64,000 bases of DNA. Origin: Planctomycetaceae bacterium UBA2671 (lineage in GTDB: Bacteria > Planctomycetota > Planctomycetia > Planctomycetales > Planctomycetaceae). The stretch spans positions 198,430 to 262,429 of the forward strand of contig DEML01000042.1 in the NCBI GenBank assembly GCA_002359185.1. The letters are read 5' to 3'. Below the pieces are notes generated by a model. That model was not told the DNA's origin. It saw nothing but the letters and a program-made list of their open reading frames with translations, and made no database searches. Shown one piece after another: positions 45,192-54,183 of this stretch (its first letter is position 1; each line of letters opens with the position of its first letter). Both the position numbers and the translations under genes were made by a program.

Positions 45192-46430
45192 TTAACTCTC
45201 GGCTGTCACCGCTGATTTATTCAAACAGCGATCAATCTGCCGAACGGCTTGTCGCAGTCGTTGGACATTCTCGACGATCGCCAGTCGCAGATAACCTTCG
45301 CCATCTTCACCGAAGCCACGCCCCGGGCTGACGGCGACTCCGCCTTCATCAAGCAGTTTCATCGCGAAGTCGATCGAGCCCATTTTTGCCCACGGTTCTG
45401 GAATTTTTGCCCAGACGAACATCGTCCCTTTCGGGCGTTCCAGTTCCCAGCCAATGCGTTCGAGACCATCACACAATACATCGCGGCGGACCTGATATTC
45501 ATCAGCGACACTTTCGACGGCCGCTTCACAATGACGCATCGCGACAATCGCGGCAATTTGTGTCGGCTGGAATAAGCCGTAATCGTAGTAACCTTTGATG
45601 GTCGCCAGTGCCCGGACCATTTCCTGATTTCCGGTACAGAATCCGACACGCCAGCCCGCCATGCTGTAGCCTTTACTCATTGTCGTAAATTCGACACCAA
45701 CATCAATCGCCCCTTTCGAGGACAAAAAGCTGGGAGCTTTGTAGCCGTCGAAACAGATGTCTGCGTAGGCGAAATCGGAAATGACGAGGAATTCGTAACG
45801 CTTGGCCAGTTTGACCAGCTCGTCATAAAAATCCTGCTCGACACATGTCGTGCTGGGATTGTGCGGGAAGTTGACGATGACCAGCTTCGGCTTCGGATAC
45901 AGATGCTGACAGGTATAGGCAATGTTCGAGAGGAACTTATCTGGCTCACGACAGTCGAGCGAAATCACATTTCCGGCTGCCAGAGCGACGGCGTAAACGT
46001 GAATCGGGAAATAAGGAGCTGGCACAATTGCGGTATCGCCGGGGCCCATCAAGGCCAGACACAGGTGGCTGAAACCTTCTTTGGAGCCGATACAGGTGAC
46101 GACTTCGGTATCGGGATCGAGCCGGACGCCGTACTTTTTGAAGTAACGGGTGGCGACTTCTTTTCGCAAATTGGCGATGCCGTTGGATACCGAATAGCGA
46201 TGGTTTTTCGGATCGCTGAGTGCTTCGGTCATTTTCTCAATGATGAGCGGATCGGGAGGATCGGTCGGATTCCCCATCCCCAGGTCGATGACATCGACAC
46301 CGGCGACGCGTTTCTCATATTTGAGTTTATTGATCTTTCCAAACAGATACGGCGGCAACCGTTTGACACGGTCGGCAATCGGAATGGAAAAGGGATTGTC
46401 TGTAAACGGAACTTCAGATTCACTTCGCAT
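45192..46430 (-). CDS. Class I aminotransferase (AlaC/LL-diaminopimelate type)
   Basis: A 412-aa PLP enzyme. It starts with a region like PPYLFGKINKLKYEKRVAG then DVIDLGMGNPTDPPDP. NFPHNPS binds substrate, and DFAYADICFDG is cofactor-contacting. The Schiff-base lysine is in SKGYSMAGWRVGF, and the C-terminal Arg lies in YLRLAIVEN. The overall pattern fits the AlaC/YfdZ glutamate-pyruvate aminotransferase group, which also includes LL-diaminopimelate aminotransferases; the two cannot be separated here. No lysine or alanine genes are adjacent. Confidence 0.88.
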   Translation of the reverse strand: MRSESEVPFTDNPFSIPIADRVKRLPPYLFGKINKLKYEKRVAGVDVIDLGMGNPTDPPDPLIIEKMTEALSDPKNHRYSVSNGIANLRKEVATRYFKKYGVRLDPDTEVVTCIGSKEGFSHLCLALMGPGDTAIVPAPYFPIHVYAVALAAGNVISLDCREPDKFLSNIAYTCQHLYPKPKLVIVNFPHNPSTTCVEQDFYDELVKLAKRYEFLVISDFAYADICFDGYKAPSFLSSKGAIDVGVEFTTMSKGYSMAGWRVGFCTGNQEMVRALATIKGYYDYGLFQPTQIAAIVAMRHCEAAVESVADEYQVRRDVLCDGLERIGWELERPKGTMFVWAKIPEPWAKMGSIDFAMKLLDEGGVAVSPGRGFGEDGEGYLRLAIVENVQRLRQAVRQIDRCLNKSAVTAES

Positions 46431-46544
46431 AACGGCGGATTCACTCTGGGGGGATTTCGATCAAATATGCCGACTCACACGGCTATTTCATATCATACTC
46501 ACTTGATTGTGAATAGGACAGTATTGAATCGATCCAGGTTCGAG

Positions 46545-46795
46545 GAATCAGTAATGATCAATGAAGTTCGATCTGATGAAACCATTAGACCGTATGGACA
46601 TGTAAATTTTCGCTTTGAGCTTATTGCCAGACTTGCGAATTTATTTGGAATCGTAAGCCGTGTTTGCAACGACCGTACCCACTTCTCCACGTTCAAATTG
46701 CTCCAAAAGTTGATCACACTGTGGAGCATTATCCCACGGACGATCCGTAAATTCATGTCTTCTGATGATTGGCTCTCTTCAATGCTCGCCATAAT
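46545..46795 (-). pseudogene. Decayed IS5-type transposase remnant (tentative)
   Basis: One minus-strand frame reads REPIIRRHEFTDRPWDNA, then QLLEQFERGEVGTVVANT and AYDSK, a stop, and IRKSGNKLKAKIYMSIR. RRHEFTD with W resembles the RRHELTDEQW start of IS5-family transposases. VVANTAYDS resembles the VIADKGYDS of their DDE core. The intervening catalytic region is missing and stops interrupt the frame. No terminal repeats were found. The rest of 46431-47078 shows nothing else. Confidence 0.4.
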
Positions 46796-47078
46796 CAAAC
46801 AAATTCACAATATTGAACATCCTACTGCCAAGTGTTTGTGGGGTTTGCGTCAGCATTCAATGCGGGTCTTGCGATGAATGAACATGAAAATCAGACCGTG
46901 GAAATCTGCTTGATCGCCAGTGCGACCAGCTTCTGCTTGTTGCTAAACTCACTTAATGCGGTCATAAAATTCCTGTCTTTTTACTCAAAGTTCGGATTTG
47001 CCAATGAACCTTTATGTGAACTCAAGCGGCTTATAATTATCGGCTGGTGAATTCGAACATTGAAAGTGGGTCTTTGAG

Positions 47079-47645
47079 ATGAGTTTACAGAACCTTCAGC
47101 AAATTCAGGAACAATTGCTGGTTCTGCAGGCTCAGTCTCGAAACTCAGTCGCATTCCAACAACTGGTTCAAACCTACGAACGTCGACTCTTTTATTATTT
47201 GCAGAGATTCACCGGAGCCTCAGCTGATTCTGCTGATTTAATGCAGGAGATCTGGCTGAACGTCTATCAAAAACTTCCGGGATTAAATGCTCCGGAAGCG
47301 TTTCGGGTCTGGTTGTATAAGATCGCGCACAATCGAGCTGTCAGCTATTTAAGGAAACGGGATCGTCAGACCGCAGCGGCGTTCTATCAGGTTCAGAACG
47401 GATCAATCACGGAATCTGAAATGGAACAGGGATTCGAACAGCTGGAAAATGCGGAACTTGTTCATCGAGTTCTTGAACAACTTTCGCTGCCGCATCGGGA
47501 AGTTTTAACGCTCCGTTTCCTGGAAGACCTGAGCCTTCAGGAGATTTCAGAAATTATCTCGACATCAATTGGCACAGTCAAATCACGATTGCATTACGCC
47601 CGTCTGGAAATGAGAAAAGTGATTGAGGAGGAATACAATGGCTGA
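47079..47645 (+). CDS. ECF-type RNA polymerase sigma factor
   Basis: A 188-aa sigma factor. Region 2 reads FQQLVQTYERRLFYYLQRFT, with ADLMQEIWLNVYQKL and FRVWLYKIAHNRAVSYLRKR. Region 4 reads LPHREVLTLRFLEDLSLQEI, followed by a helix-turn-helix ending GTVKSRLHYARLEMRK. Length and layout fit extracytoplasmic-function sigma factors. The stop overlaps the start of the next gene by eight bases, so the downstream membrane protein is very likely its partner. No zinc-finger anti-sigma domain is present there. Confidence 0.92.
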   Translation: MSLQNLQQIQEQLLVLQAQSRNSVAFQQLVQTYERRLFYYLQRFTGASADSADLMQEIWLNVYQKLPGLNAPEAFRVWLYKIAHNRAVSYLRKRDRQTAAAFYQVQNGSITESEMEQGFEQLENAELVHRVLEQLSLPHREVLTLRFLEDLSLQEISEIISTSIGTVKSRLHYARLEMRKVIEEEYNG

Positions 47646-48063
47646 TGATCGTCCTCAAAAAATCAATCGGGATCATTTACTGGCACAGGATACCGAGAAT
47701 CAATCCTTCAACTACGAGGAGTTTCGCATGAACCTGCAAAAAAATATCCAGCAACTCGAACAACGGGGACGCACTTATCAACATGCCATGTACTGGTGCA
47801 TGGGGATTTTTGCGAGTTGTTTTCCTGCGGTTCTGGTCATTGAAGCCTTCCAACTGACGCGCATTAGTTGGGTTCCCCCCTTGTGGAGCGGCGTTGGAAT
47901 TGTTTCCCTTCTGGCGGCTATCTGGTTCAGTGGCATCTATTCCTATAAATATCGTCCTGCTCTAAAAAAGGCGAGACACGATATGCTCTGGACAATGATT
48001 GCTCAGTTGCAGTCTCAAGTCGCAGAGATTCAATCGCGACTGGAGAAAAAAGAAGACCGGTAA
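47638..48063 (+). CDS. Membrane protein coupled to ECF sigma factor
   Basis: A 141-aa protein from ATG 47638, which overlaps the sigma gene stop; GAGGAG precedes it inside that gene. A soluble N-terminus of about 50 residues is followed by two hydrophobic helices (about 51-70 and 80-98). A helical C-terminus with a coiled-coil look (MIAQLQSQVAEIQSRLEKKE) closes it. I recognise no anti-sigma zinc motif. By position and topology it could be a non-canonical anti-sigma factor, or a membrane regulator of the sigma factor. Confidence 0.7.
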   Translation: MADDRPQKINRDHLLAQDTENQSFNYEEFRMNLQKNIQQLEQRGRTYQHAMYWCMGIFASCFPAVLVIEAFQLTRISWVPPLWSGVGIVSLLAAIWFSGIYSYKYRPALKKARHDMLWTMIAQLQSQVAEIQSRLEKKEDR

Positions 48064-48181
48064 TCATTCGCCATGTCATTGGAATTGAAAATCTTCCTCG
48101 ATAACAGGAATGAATTCTGACATAATGAAGGTTCTTGAATTCGTACTTAATAGTCACTTCTTCAACCAATAAAGATCAATC

Positions 48182-49408
48182 ATGCAACGTCGAACATTTC
48201 TGGCCACCAGCCTCGGGGCTGCCCTTTGTGCAAATATCCGTCTGGCTGCTGGCGAAAAGCAGCCGAATATTTTATTGAGATCATCCTGGCAAACCGTCAA
48301 TATTGGCGACATTGCCCACACGCCTGGCGTGCTGGCATTGCTGGAGAAATATCTTCCTGAAGCCAACATCACTCTCTGGGCGAGCGATGTTCGTAACGGT
48401 GTGCGTGAACTGCTGGAGAAGCGGTTCCCCAAACTCAAAATCGTTCAACGGGGCAAAGAGCTCGATCAAACGCTTTCCAGTTACGATTTTCTGCTCCACG
48501 GCTCCGGACCTTCACTGGTCGCTCAGAAAGATGTTCAACGCTGGAAGGATGAAACCGGCAAACCCTACGGAGTCTTCGGTATCACCATCGGCAGTGTCTC
48601 TGAGGACCTGAAAATACTGTTGAGCTCAGCCGAGTTTGTCTTCTTTCGCGATTCCGTCTCGCTCAAGTATTGTCGGGAACAGGGAGTCAATTGTCCTGTG
48701 ATGGAATTCGGACCGGATGGTGCGTTTGCCGTCGATATCGAAAACGAAAAAGCGGCTCGTGAGTTCCTGCAGACTCATCAATTGGAGCCGGGTCAGTTCC
48801 TGTGCTGTATCCCTCGACTGCGATATACACCTTATTGGAAGATCAAAGACCGTCCGTTCGATGCCGAGCGGCATCAGCGGAATGAGGAGATGAAAGCTCA
48901 GGATCATGCCCCTCTTATCGAAGCAATTCAGGCGGTCGTCACCCAAACCGACAAAAAAATCTTGCTCTGTCCAGAAGATATGTCGCAGATGGAAGTTGGT
49001 AAGGACAACATCTACGACAAACTGACTCCGGATATCCGCAAGCGGGTTGTGTGGCGGGAAAACTACTGGTTGACGGACGAAGCGATCAGCACGTATCGGC
49101 TCTCTGCTGGCTTATTCGGCATGGAAATGCACTCGCCGATTATGTGCATCGGAAATGGAATCCCGGCTATCGTCTGCCGTTTTGCTGAGCAGACAAGCAA
49201 AGGGTTCATGTGGAACGACATCGGTCTGAACGACTGGTTGTTCAATATGGATGTCGAAGCCGATCGAAATCGAGTTGCAGAAACCGTTCTGGCCGTGGCG
49301 AAGAATCCAGCCCTGGCAAAAGAAAAAGCGGAGGCTGCTCGGGAGCGAGTTGCGAAACTGCAAAAAGGAATGGTTCAACAATTGGAAACATCACTCAAGA
49401 CAAGTTGA
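48182..49408 (+). CDS. Polysaccharide pyruvyl transferase family protein with Tat signal
   Basis: A 408-aa protein. The N-terminus MQRRTFLATSLGAALCANIR resembles a twin-arginine signal (RRTFL then a hydrophobic stretch). The rest fits the pyruvyl transferase (PssM/CsaB-like) fold: IGDIAHTPGVLALLEKYLP at the start, HGSGPSLVAQ, and FFRDSVSLKYC in the middle. It ends in the conserved MHSPIMCIGNGIPAIVCRF region. Family members add pyruvate ketals to sugars using phosphoenolpyruvate, a cytoplasmic donor, so an export signal is surprising. A terminator follows. Confidence 0.75.
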   Translation: MQRRTFLATSLGAALCANIRLAAGEKQPNILLRSSWQTVNIGDIAHTPGVLALLEKYLPEANITLWASDVRNGVRELLEKRFPKLKIVQRGKELDQTLSSYDFLLHGSGPSLVAQKDVQRWKDETGKPYGVFGITIGSVSEDLKILLSSAEFVFFRDSVSLKYCREQGVNCPVMEFGPDGAFAVDIENEKAAREFLQTHQLEPGQFLCCIPRLRYTPYWKIKDRPFDAERHQRNEEMKAQDHAPLIEAIQAVVTQTDKKILLCPEDMSQMEVGKDNIYDKLTPDIRKRVVWRENYWLTDEAISTYRLSAGLFGMEMHSPIMCIGNGIPAIVCRFAEQTSKGFMWNDIGLNDWLFNMDVEADRNRVAETVLAVAKNPALAKEKAEAARERVAKLQKGMVQQLETSLKTS

Positions 49409-49427
49409 CTCACGCCTCACCCATTAA

Positions 49428-49461
49428 AAAGTCCGTCAGCCTTAAGAGACTGACGGACTTT
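49428..49461. terminator. Bidirectional terminator between convergent genes
   Basis: Arms aaagtccgtcag (49428-49439) and ctgacggacttt (49450-49461) pair perfectly. A T-rich tract follows on the plus strand and an A-rich tract precedes the left arm. It can end both the pyruvyl transferase and DUF1559 transcripts. Confidence 0.88.
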
Positions 49462-49490
49462 GTTCTTCGTGTTCTCAAACAGTAAGACGA

Positions 49491-50435
49491 TTAAAATTCG
49501 CCGATGACATTGCCGTCATCTTTCTGACCTAACCAGCGAAAGGTTCCCTGATCGATATTTTCAGAAAGGAATCGGATACTGCCATCTGCTAATGCGAATT
49601 GAGCTCCCCCTTTATGTAAACTGGAGAATGCGACATTCGCAGATGTTCCCTGATAGTTGATTTTCGTTCGTTCGCGAGTTGTGGCTGAACTACTGCCGGT
49701 CACTCCCAAGGCATACCCGTGTCCGATACTGTTGTCCCAACTCGGTTTCGATCCGTTTGTTCCAATCCAGATACCATCACGACGAGCGGTGTTCGTTTTC
49801 GCTTCCCGTTCACCAACCATTAACGTGTTGGAAGTCCCATCGGTGACATCCCGCATGCGTGTATCGCTGTTACCATAGAACATGCCATCGGCATTGTTGC
49901 AGGCACTGCCCCAGTTGCCACCGGCGACTCCGATATAGTTGCTCTTGGCAGCACAGTTTCCGGACGCATTAGCTGTCGTTGAGATTGGGCCTTTCGCATC
50001 AGATGGGCAGACAAATGCTGTTAACACCTGACGAACAACATCTCTGGCAGTCATTCCGCCATCGCAACTCCAACTGCGATTGGCAGCAAAGTTATTTGTC
50101 TCGCCTTTGAGTTGGTCATAAAGTGCAGCCTGTTCGACAAAGGGAAGAACCATCGCTCCCCAGCCGTAACAGTTGGTTCCATTTCCGTCTGCACAATCTG
50201 TCGTTACTCCCGGATTACGCTGAATGACATATCCCGGCGGGAAAACGCGATGGGTATCGTGATAGTTATGCAGTGCCAACGCCATTTGTTTGAGGTTGTT
50301 TTTACAGCTTGATCTTCGAGCCGCTTCGCGTGCCTGCTGAACCGCGGGAAGCAATAAAGCCACCAGGATAGCAATGATTGCAATCACAACCAACAATTCG
50401 ATCAAGGTAAATCCGTTTCTCGGTGTTTTCACCAT
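49491..50435 (-). CDS. DUF1559 protein with prepilin-like N-terminus
   Basis: A 314-aa DUF1559 protein, the second in the window. It has GFTLIELLVVIAIIAILVAL at about residues 8-27, then AVQQAREAARR and NNLKQMALALHNYHDTHRVF. FPPGYVI and the late FALADGSIRFLSENIDQGTF fit the family. It differs from the 23791 protein throughout its middle, so the two are paralogs rather than a recent duplication. It appears to be a single gene. The 300 bases upstream (50436-50735) show no other feature. Confidence 0.93.
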   Translation of the reverse strand: MVKTPRNGFTLIELLVVIAIIAILVALLLPAVQQAREAARRSSCKNNLKQMALALHNYHDTHRVFPPGYVIQRNPGVTTDCADGNGTNCYGWGAMVLPFVEQAALYDQLKGETNNFAANRSWSCDGGMTARDVVRQVLTAFVCPSDAKGPISTTANASGNCAAKSNYIGVAGGNWGSACNNADGMFYGNSDTRMRDVTDGTSNTLMVGEREAKTNTARRDGIWIGTNGSKPSWDNSIGHGYALGVTGSSSATTRERTKINYQGTSANVAFSSLHKGGAQFALADGSIRFLSENIDQGTFRWLGQKDDGNVIGEF

Positions 50436-50735
50436 ACAATAAGTTCCTGAAAAGAGTTACTAAAATTAAAAAACGCAATAATTGCATGTAAAGTTATTGT
50501 CGGTTATCCAAGTTCTAATTGGTGAGCAAACATCATTATATCATGCAATGATTATGGAACAATGCTCTTGATTTACGAGTCGCAGGACTAAAGAAGTGTG
50601 CTCGTTTGTATATTTCTCTGGGATGCAAAATGCACCTTGTCCCATCATTTTGATCCTTTATCCTCCAGAACGCGGTCTCAAATTATTTAATTTGAACTAA
50701 AAACTCATCCGTTTTCTCGCTGGCGTGGTATTTGC

Positions 50736-51140
50736 ATGACATCACGTATGCAGAAATACGATGACATGAATCCATTTACCCCTCAGGGTCTTTTTATAAT
50801 GTTTAAAAAATATTGGCAAAAAATCAGAACCGATTTGAAAGTTCTTCGCGATGGCCCACCCGGGCAAAGATTTCAGAATTTCGTTGATTACCGTTTAGAA
50901 AAGCGTGGCAAACAACAGATTCTCTGGCGCTTACTCACGTTTTCATCGGGTCTCTTTTTAATCCTGTTTGGACTGGCAATTGGCTGGTTGCCAGGCCCGG
51001 GGGGCTTTGTCGCCTTCATCGGGATTGGGATCATCATTCAGGAGATCCCCATTATCGCGAAATGGCTTGATCAGCTCGAAACCGGACTCCGAAGCTGCCT
51101 CCAGTTTTTCAAAAAACAGAAGTCCGAGTCCACACAATAA
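50736..51140 (+). CDS. PGPGW-domain membrane protein
   Basis: A 134-aa protein of the PGPGW (putative transmembrane protein) family, judged by the hydrophobic helix ending IGWLPGPGGFVAFIGIG. That helix spans about residues 66-84 and is followed by a second, 86-105, forming a hairpin. A basic N-terminus (KKYWQKIRTDLKVLRDGPPG) precedes the membrane part. The function is not known. Several ATGs (50736, 50748, 50766, 50799) are in frame before the conserved part, so the start is uncertain. Confidence 0.65.
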   Translation: MTSRMQKYDDMNPFTPQGLFIMFKKYWQKIRTDLKVLRDGPPGQRFQNFVDYRLEKRGKQQILWRLLTFSSGLFLILFGLAIGWLPGPGGFVAFIGIGIIIQEIPIIAKWLDQLETGLRSCLQFFKKQKSESTQ

Positions 51141-51151
51141 ACAGATTGAAC

Positions 51152-52735
51152 TTATCGACCATCCCCCTCATAAATGATGGTCGCCCCCTGCGGAGCCTGC
51201 GGCCAGGGAGTTTCTCCTTCGGCCCATTCTTTCGGTTGAGTCGCACGAACTTTCTCGACGGCTTCCTTTACCCACTGGGGAGCATTCGCATTTTCCTGCT
51301 GTCCGTACACATAAGGCAAAGGAGGATCCATCAGTGTATTCACTTCTCCAAGCGGTGGACGCTCTTTGCCAGCTTTTGCCAGCTTTGCCTGCAACTGCTT
51401 AACAAGTTCAGGATGTTTCGCCGAGATATCCGTCGATTCCGTCGGGTCCTCTTTGATGTTGTAAAGCATCTCGCCCATCAGTTTGAAATCGCCCTGGCGG
51501 ATTGTTGGCAGGCGAACGCTACCACTCACTTCGAAAATGATTTCATTGCGTGGGCTTTTTGCCTGATCGAAAATCATGCGAATCATGTCGATTCCATCCA
51601 ATGGGGATTGTACTGGATGCTGTCCGCCGGCAAGTGTCAGGAATGTTGGCAGCAGATCGACCACATGCATCATGCCATCGTTTTCAGTGCCGGGTTCAAT
51701 TTTGCCGGGCCAGCGCATCACACAGGGAACCCGCACACCCCCTTCAAAAGTGGTGTTCTTTGTGCCTCGCCAGGGCTTGTTCATTTCTTCGGTTAGGCCG
51801 CCATTGTCGTTGGCAAAGATGACAAGTGTGTTCTGTGCAAAACCATGCTGGTCCACAGCTGCGACAATTCGGCCTATTGCATCATCCAGACACTTCAACG
51901 CGGCTTGCCGGGCAGGGTATTGATCGGTGTAGCGGGGGACTTCCTCAATCGGCCCATGGACCGCATTGAACGGCACATAAATGAAGAACGGTCGATCCTG
52001 CTTTTGCTCGGCGATCAAGCGTGTTGCCTCGTTGGCGATAAGATCGGTTGTATAACCCTGTTCCTGAATCGGCTGCTGATTGCGATGCCAGTCGTAAACA
52101 GCAAAACGGGCCGGTGCGTTGTGCGGAATGGTGTAGTTGTTGTAATCGATGCCCCAGGCGTAATGTCCATATTGATGCAGAAATCCCTGTCCCATCGGCA
52201 AGTGCTCAGGCAACCATTCGCCGCAATGCCATTTGCCTGTGATCGCCGTGAAATATCCGACATCCCGCAGATACTCAGCGACCGTCCGCTCATTCGTATC
52301 GAGAGCATGGATGCGTCGAGTCTCTTCGCCTCGCTCGTTCTTGGCGAGTGTGAGGTTTAACTTTGCCAGATAGCTCGGCTTGCCAAAATCTTCCGATCGC
52401 CAGTCCGACCAGGTTCGGAAAGCATATTTTCCAGTCATAATCGCGGCTCGAGTCGGTGCACAAACCGAATGAGCATAGAACTGCGTCAGGCTGACCCCAT
52501 CATTTCGCAGCCGATCGATATTCGGCGTCAATTCAGGATCGCCTCCGTTGAAACCGGGTTCTGCCCAGCCCATGTCGTCGGAGAGCATAAACACGATATT
52601 GGGACGACTGCCGACAATTTGCTTTGAACCTGCAGGTGGATCAGCTGCTTTTACCGTTGAAAAAACGGTCAAAAGAAGAACCGCAAAGCAAAGATAGAGA
52701 TCAATGGATTTAGAAATAAAATGATCCTTAGACAT
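51152..52735 (-). CDS. Secreted arylsulfatase (CAPTR type)
   Basis: A 527-aa sulfatase with a signal peptide in the first 31 residues, ending near STVKAA. The metal-binding LSDDMGWAEPGFNGGD is present, and Cys92 in CAPTRAAIMTGK is the formylglycine precursor. The Thr in place of Ser in CxPSR is a known variant. KWHCGEWLPEHLPMG and FANDNGGLTEE supply later active-site residues. It resembles N-acetylgalactosamine-type sulfatases; the substrate is unproven. ATG 52735 begins the signal; a longer frame starts at 52786. It is convergent with the PGPGW gene. Confidence 0.9.
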   Translation of the reverse strand: MSKDHFISKSIDLYLCFAVLLLTVFSTVKAADPPAGSKQIVGSRPNIVFMLSDDMGWAEPGFNGGDPELTPNIDRLRNDGVSLTQFYAHSVCAPTRAAIMTGKYAFRTWSDWRSEDFGKPSYLAKLNLTLAKNERGEETRRIHALDTNERTVAEYLRDVGYFTAITGKWHCGEWLPEHLPMGQGFLHQYGHYAWGIDYNNYTIPHNAPARFAVYDWHRNQQPIQEQGYTTDLIANEATRLIAEQKQDRPFFIYVPFNAVHGPIEEVPRYTDQYPARQAALKCLDDAIGRIVAAVDQHGFAQNTLVIFANDNGGLTEEMNKPWRGTKNTTFEGGVRVPCVMRWPGKIEPGTENDGMMHVVDLLPTFLTLAGGQHPVQSPLDGIDMIRMIFDQAKSPRNEIIFEVSGSVRLPTIRQGDFKLMGEMLYNIKEDPTESTDISAKHPELVKQLQAKLAKAGKERPPLGEVNTLMDPPLPYVYGQQENANAPQWVKEAVEKVRATQPKEWAEGETPWPQAPQGATIIYEGDGR

Positions 52736-52837
52736 GAGAACGACTTTCTGCCAGTAACAGAGTGATTTGAGGTGCCTGCAGTTCAAAAATATTTAATCAC
52801 ACAAAAACTGTCCTGACAACCGATTCCATCAATCCAT

Positions 52838-53185
52838 GCTACTAACGATACAGAGTTTTGTTACTTGCCCGAATTTTCAGGCGGCTAATTCGCTGAGTTT
52901 TTGAGTACTGGACGCTCTGGAAGTCAGTAAAACTGATAATGCTTTTGCGGCCTTGCTTCTGTTGCTCGCTCTAGCGGGTTGTCGTGCGATATGTGCTTAT
53001 TGAGCAGGTTTTTTACCACGAAGGCACAAAGACACGAAGAGTTCTGTAACAATACTCCCTCAAATCCATCAGCATGTTTTTTTATTGATTTTCAAGATTC
53101 CTGAATCTCTTTGTGTCTTCGTGCCTTCGTGGTTCAAAAAAATACTTTAGAAGCTCTTCTTGTTTTCCTTGGCGTCTTGGCGGTT
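52838..53185 (-). repeat. Composite dispersed repeat of about 350 bp, copy 2
   Basis: This is the reverse complement of the element at 3226-3571. Both have the accacgaaggcacgaagaca core (here 53016-53133), the cgccaagacgccaagg edge (53171-53185 on the opposite strand), and the gaattagccgcctgaaaatt segment (52838-52900). Spacing between the parts is nearly the same (about 116 versus 123 bases). It occupies the sulfatase-sigma factor gap; nothing else is seen in 52736-53449. Confidence 0.8.
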
Positions 53186-53449
53186 AAATTCTTCAATTGG
53201 TGGTGATGTGGTGCGGTAATGCCGCGCCAAGTCATTCTGAGTCCTCACTCTAAATAATAGCCAGGATTTGCCAGTCCAATCCTCTCGGCTCGATAAAATT
53301 CACGAATGTATCAATTTTCACGAATTTGAATTTCCGACAACATTCTGCTGCGAGAATGCCCTGAAATTGGTTATTCTCATGTTTCCCGAGGCAATCGGCC
53401 AAATTCCGGGAACTCTTCTTTACTCGCTCGCGTCTTTAATTCAAGTACC

Positions 53450-54052
53450 GTGAAAAAAACAGACCTTGAACTCATTGCTGAGTCGGTTGACGGACAGACT
53501 CATGCGTTTGATCTCCTCGTAACGCGATATCAGGACAGGCTTTACAACGCTCTGTTTCAGATCCTTCGCAATCGGGAAGACGCGCGCGATGTGGTTCAGG
53601 ATGCCTTCGTGCTCTCCTGGAGCAAATTAGACACATTTCGAGGCGATGCGAACTTTTATTCCTGGCTGTTCCGGGTGGCGTATAATGTGGCGATGAGCCG
53701 CCAGCGGAAGAAGAGGGTTAAAACAGTGGGGCTCAGGCCAACTGAGCGAGAACGCATCGACCTTCCTGCCGATAAAATCAGTGCCGACCCAAGCCAGAAC
53801 CTGCAGGTGCAGGAGCGTCAAAATCAAGTCCAGGCAGCTTTAGCGGACCTGCCGGAAGAATTTCGAACCGTCCTGATCCTGAAAGAAATTGAAGACTTCA
53901 AATATGAGCAAATCGCCGAAATCCTGAATGTCCCTCTCGGCACCATTCGCAGTCGCATTTATCGTGCCCGCATTTTGCTGCGAGAACGATTAACGCGATT
54001 ACTGGCTGACGAGGAATTTCCTGGACAACTCAATACGACAACCAAGGCTTAA
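53450..54052 (+). CDS. ECF-type RNA polymerase sigma factor
   Basis: A 200-aa sigma factor with a GTG start at 53450. Region 2 reads FDLLVTRYQDRLYNALFQIL, DARDVVQDAFVLSWSKLDTF and YSWLFRVAYNVAMSRQRKKR. Region 4 includes LPEEFRTVLILKEIEDFKYE and GTIRSRIYRARILLRERL. It fits the RpoE-like ECF group. It is followed 131 bases later by a large membrane protein with an anti-sigma-like start, its probable partner. The target regulon cannot be seen. Confidence 0.94.
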   Translation: MKKTDLELIAESVDGQTHAFDLLVTRYQDRLYNALFQILRNREDARDVVQDAFVLSWSKLDTFRGDANFYSWLFRVAYNVAMSRQRKKRVKTVGLRPTERERIDLPADKISADPSQNLQVQERQNQVQAALADLPEEFRTVLILKEIEDFKYEQIAEILNVPLGTIRSRIYRARILLRERLTRLLADEEFPGQLNTTTKA

Positions 54053-54183
54053 TTCATACATTGACGGACCAAACCACTTAAATAATCAGGAGTTTTAATT
54101 TTTGACAATTCGATATGTTTTGGAAATGAGATGAGAGCGTACGTCCTCTCTTTCCGGCAGTCGAACTTCACACTGTTTGTATC

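Noticed and set aside
46499..46798. 99-aa minus-strand open frame
   Set aside because: Its residues match nothing, while another frame of the same strand shows transposase-like segments. The open frame is probably accidental.
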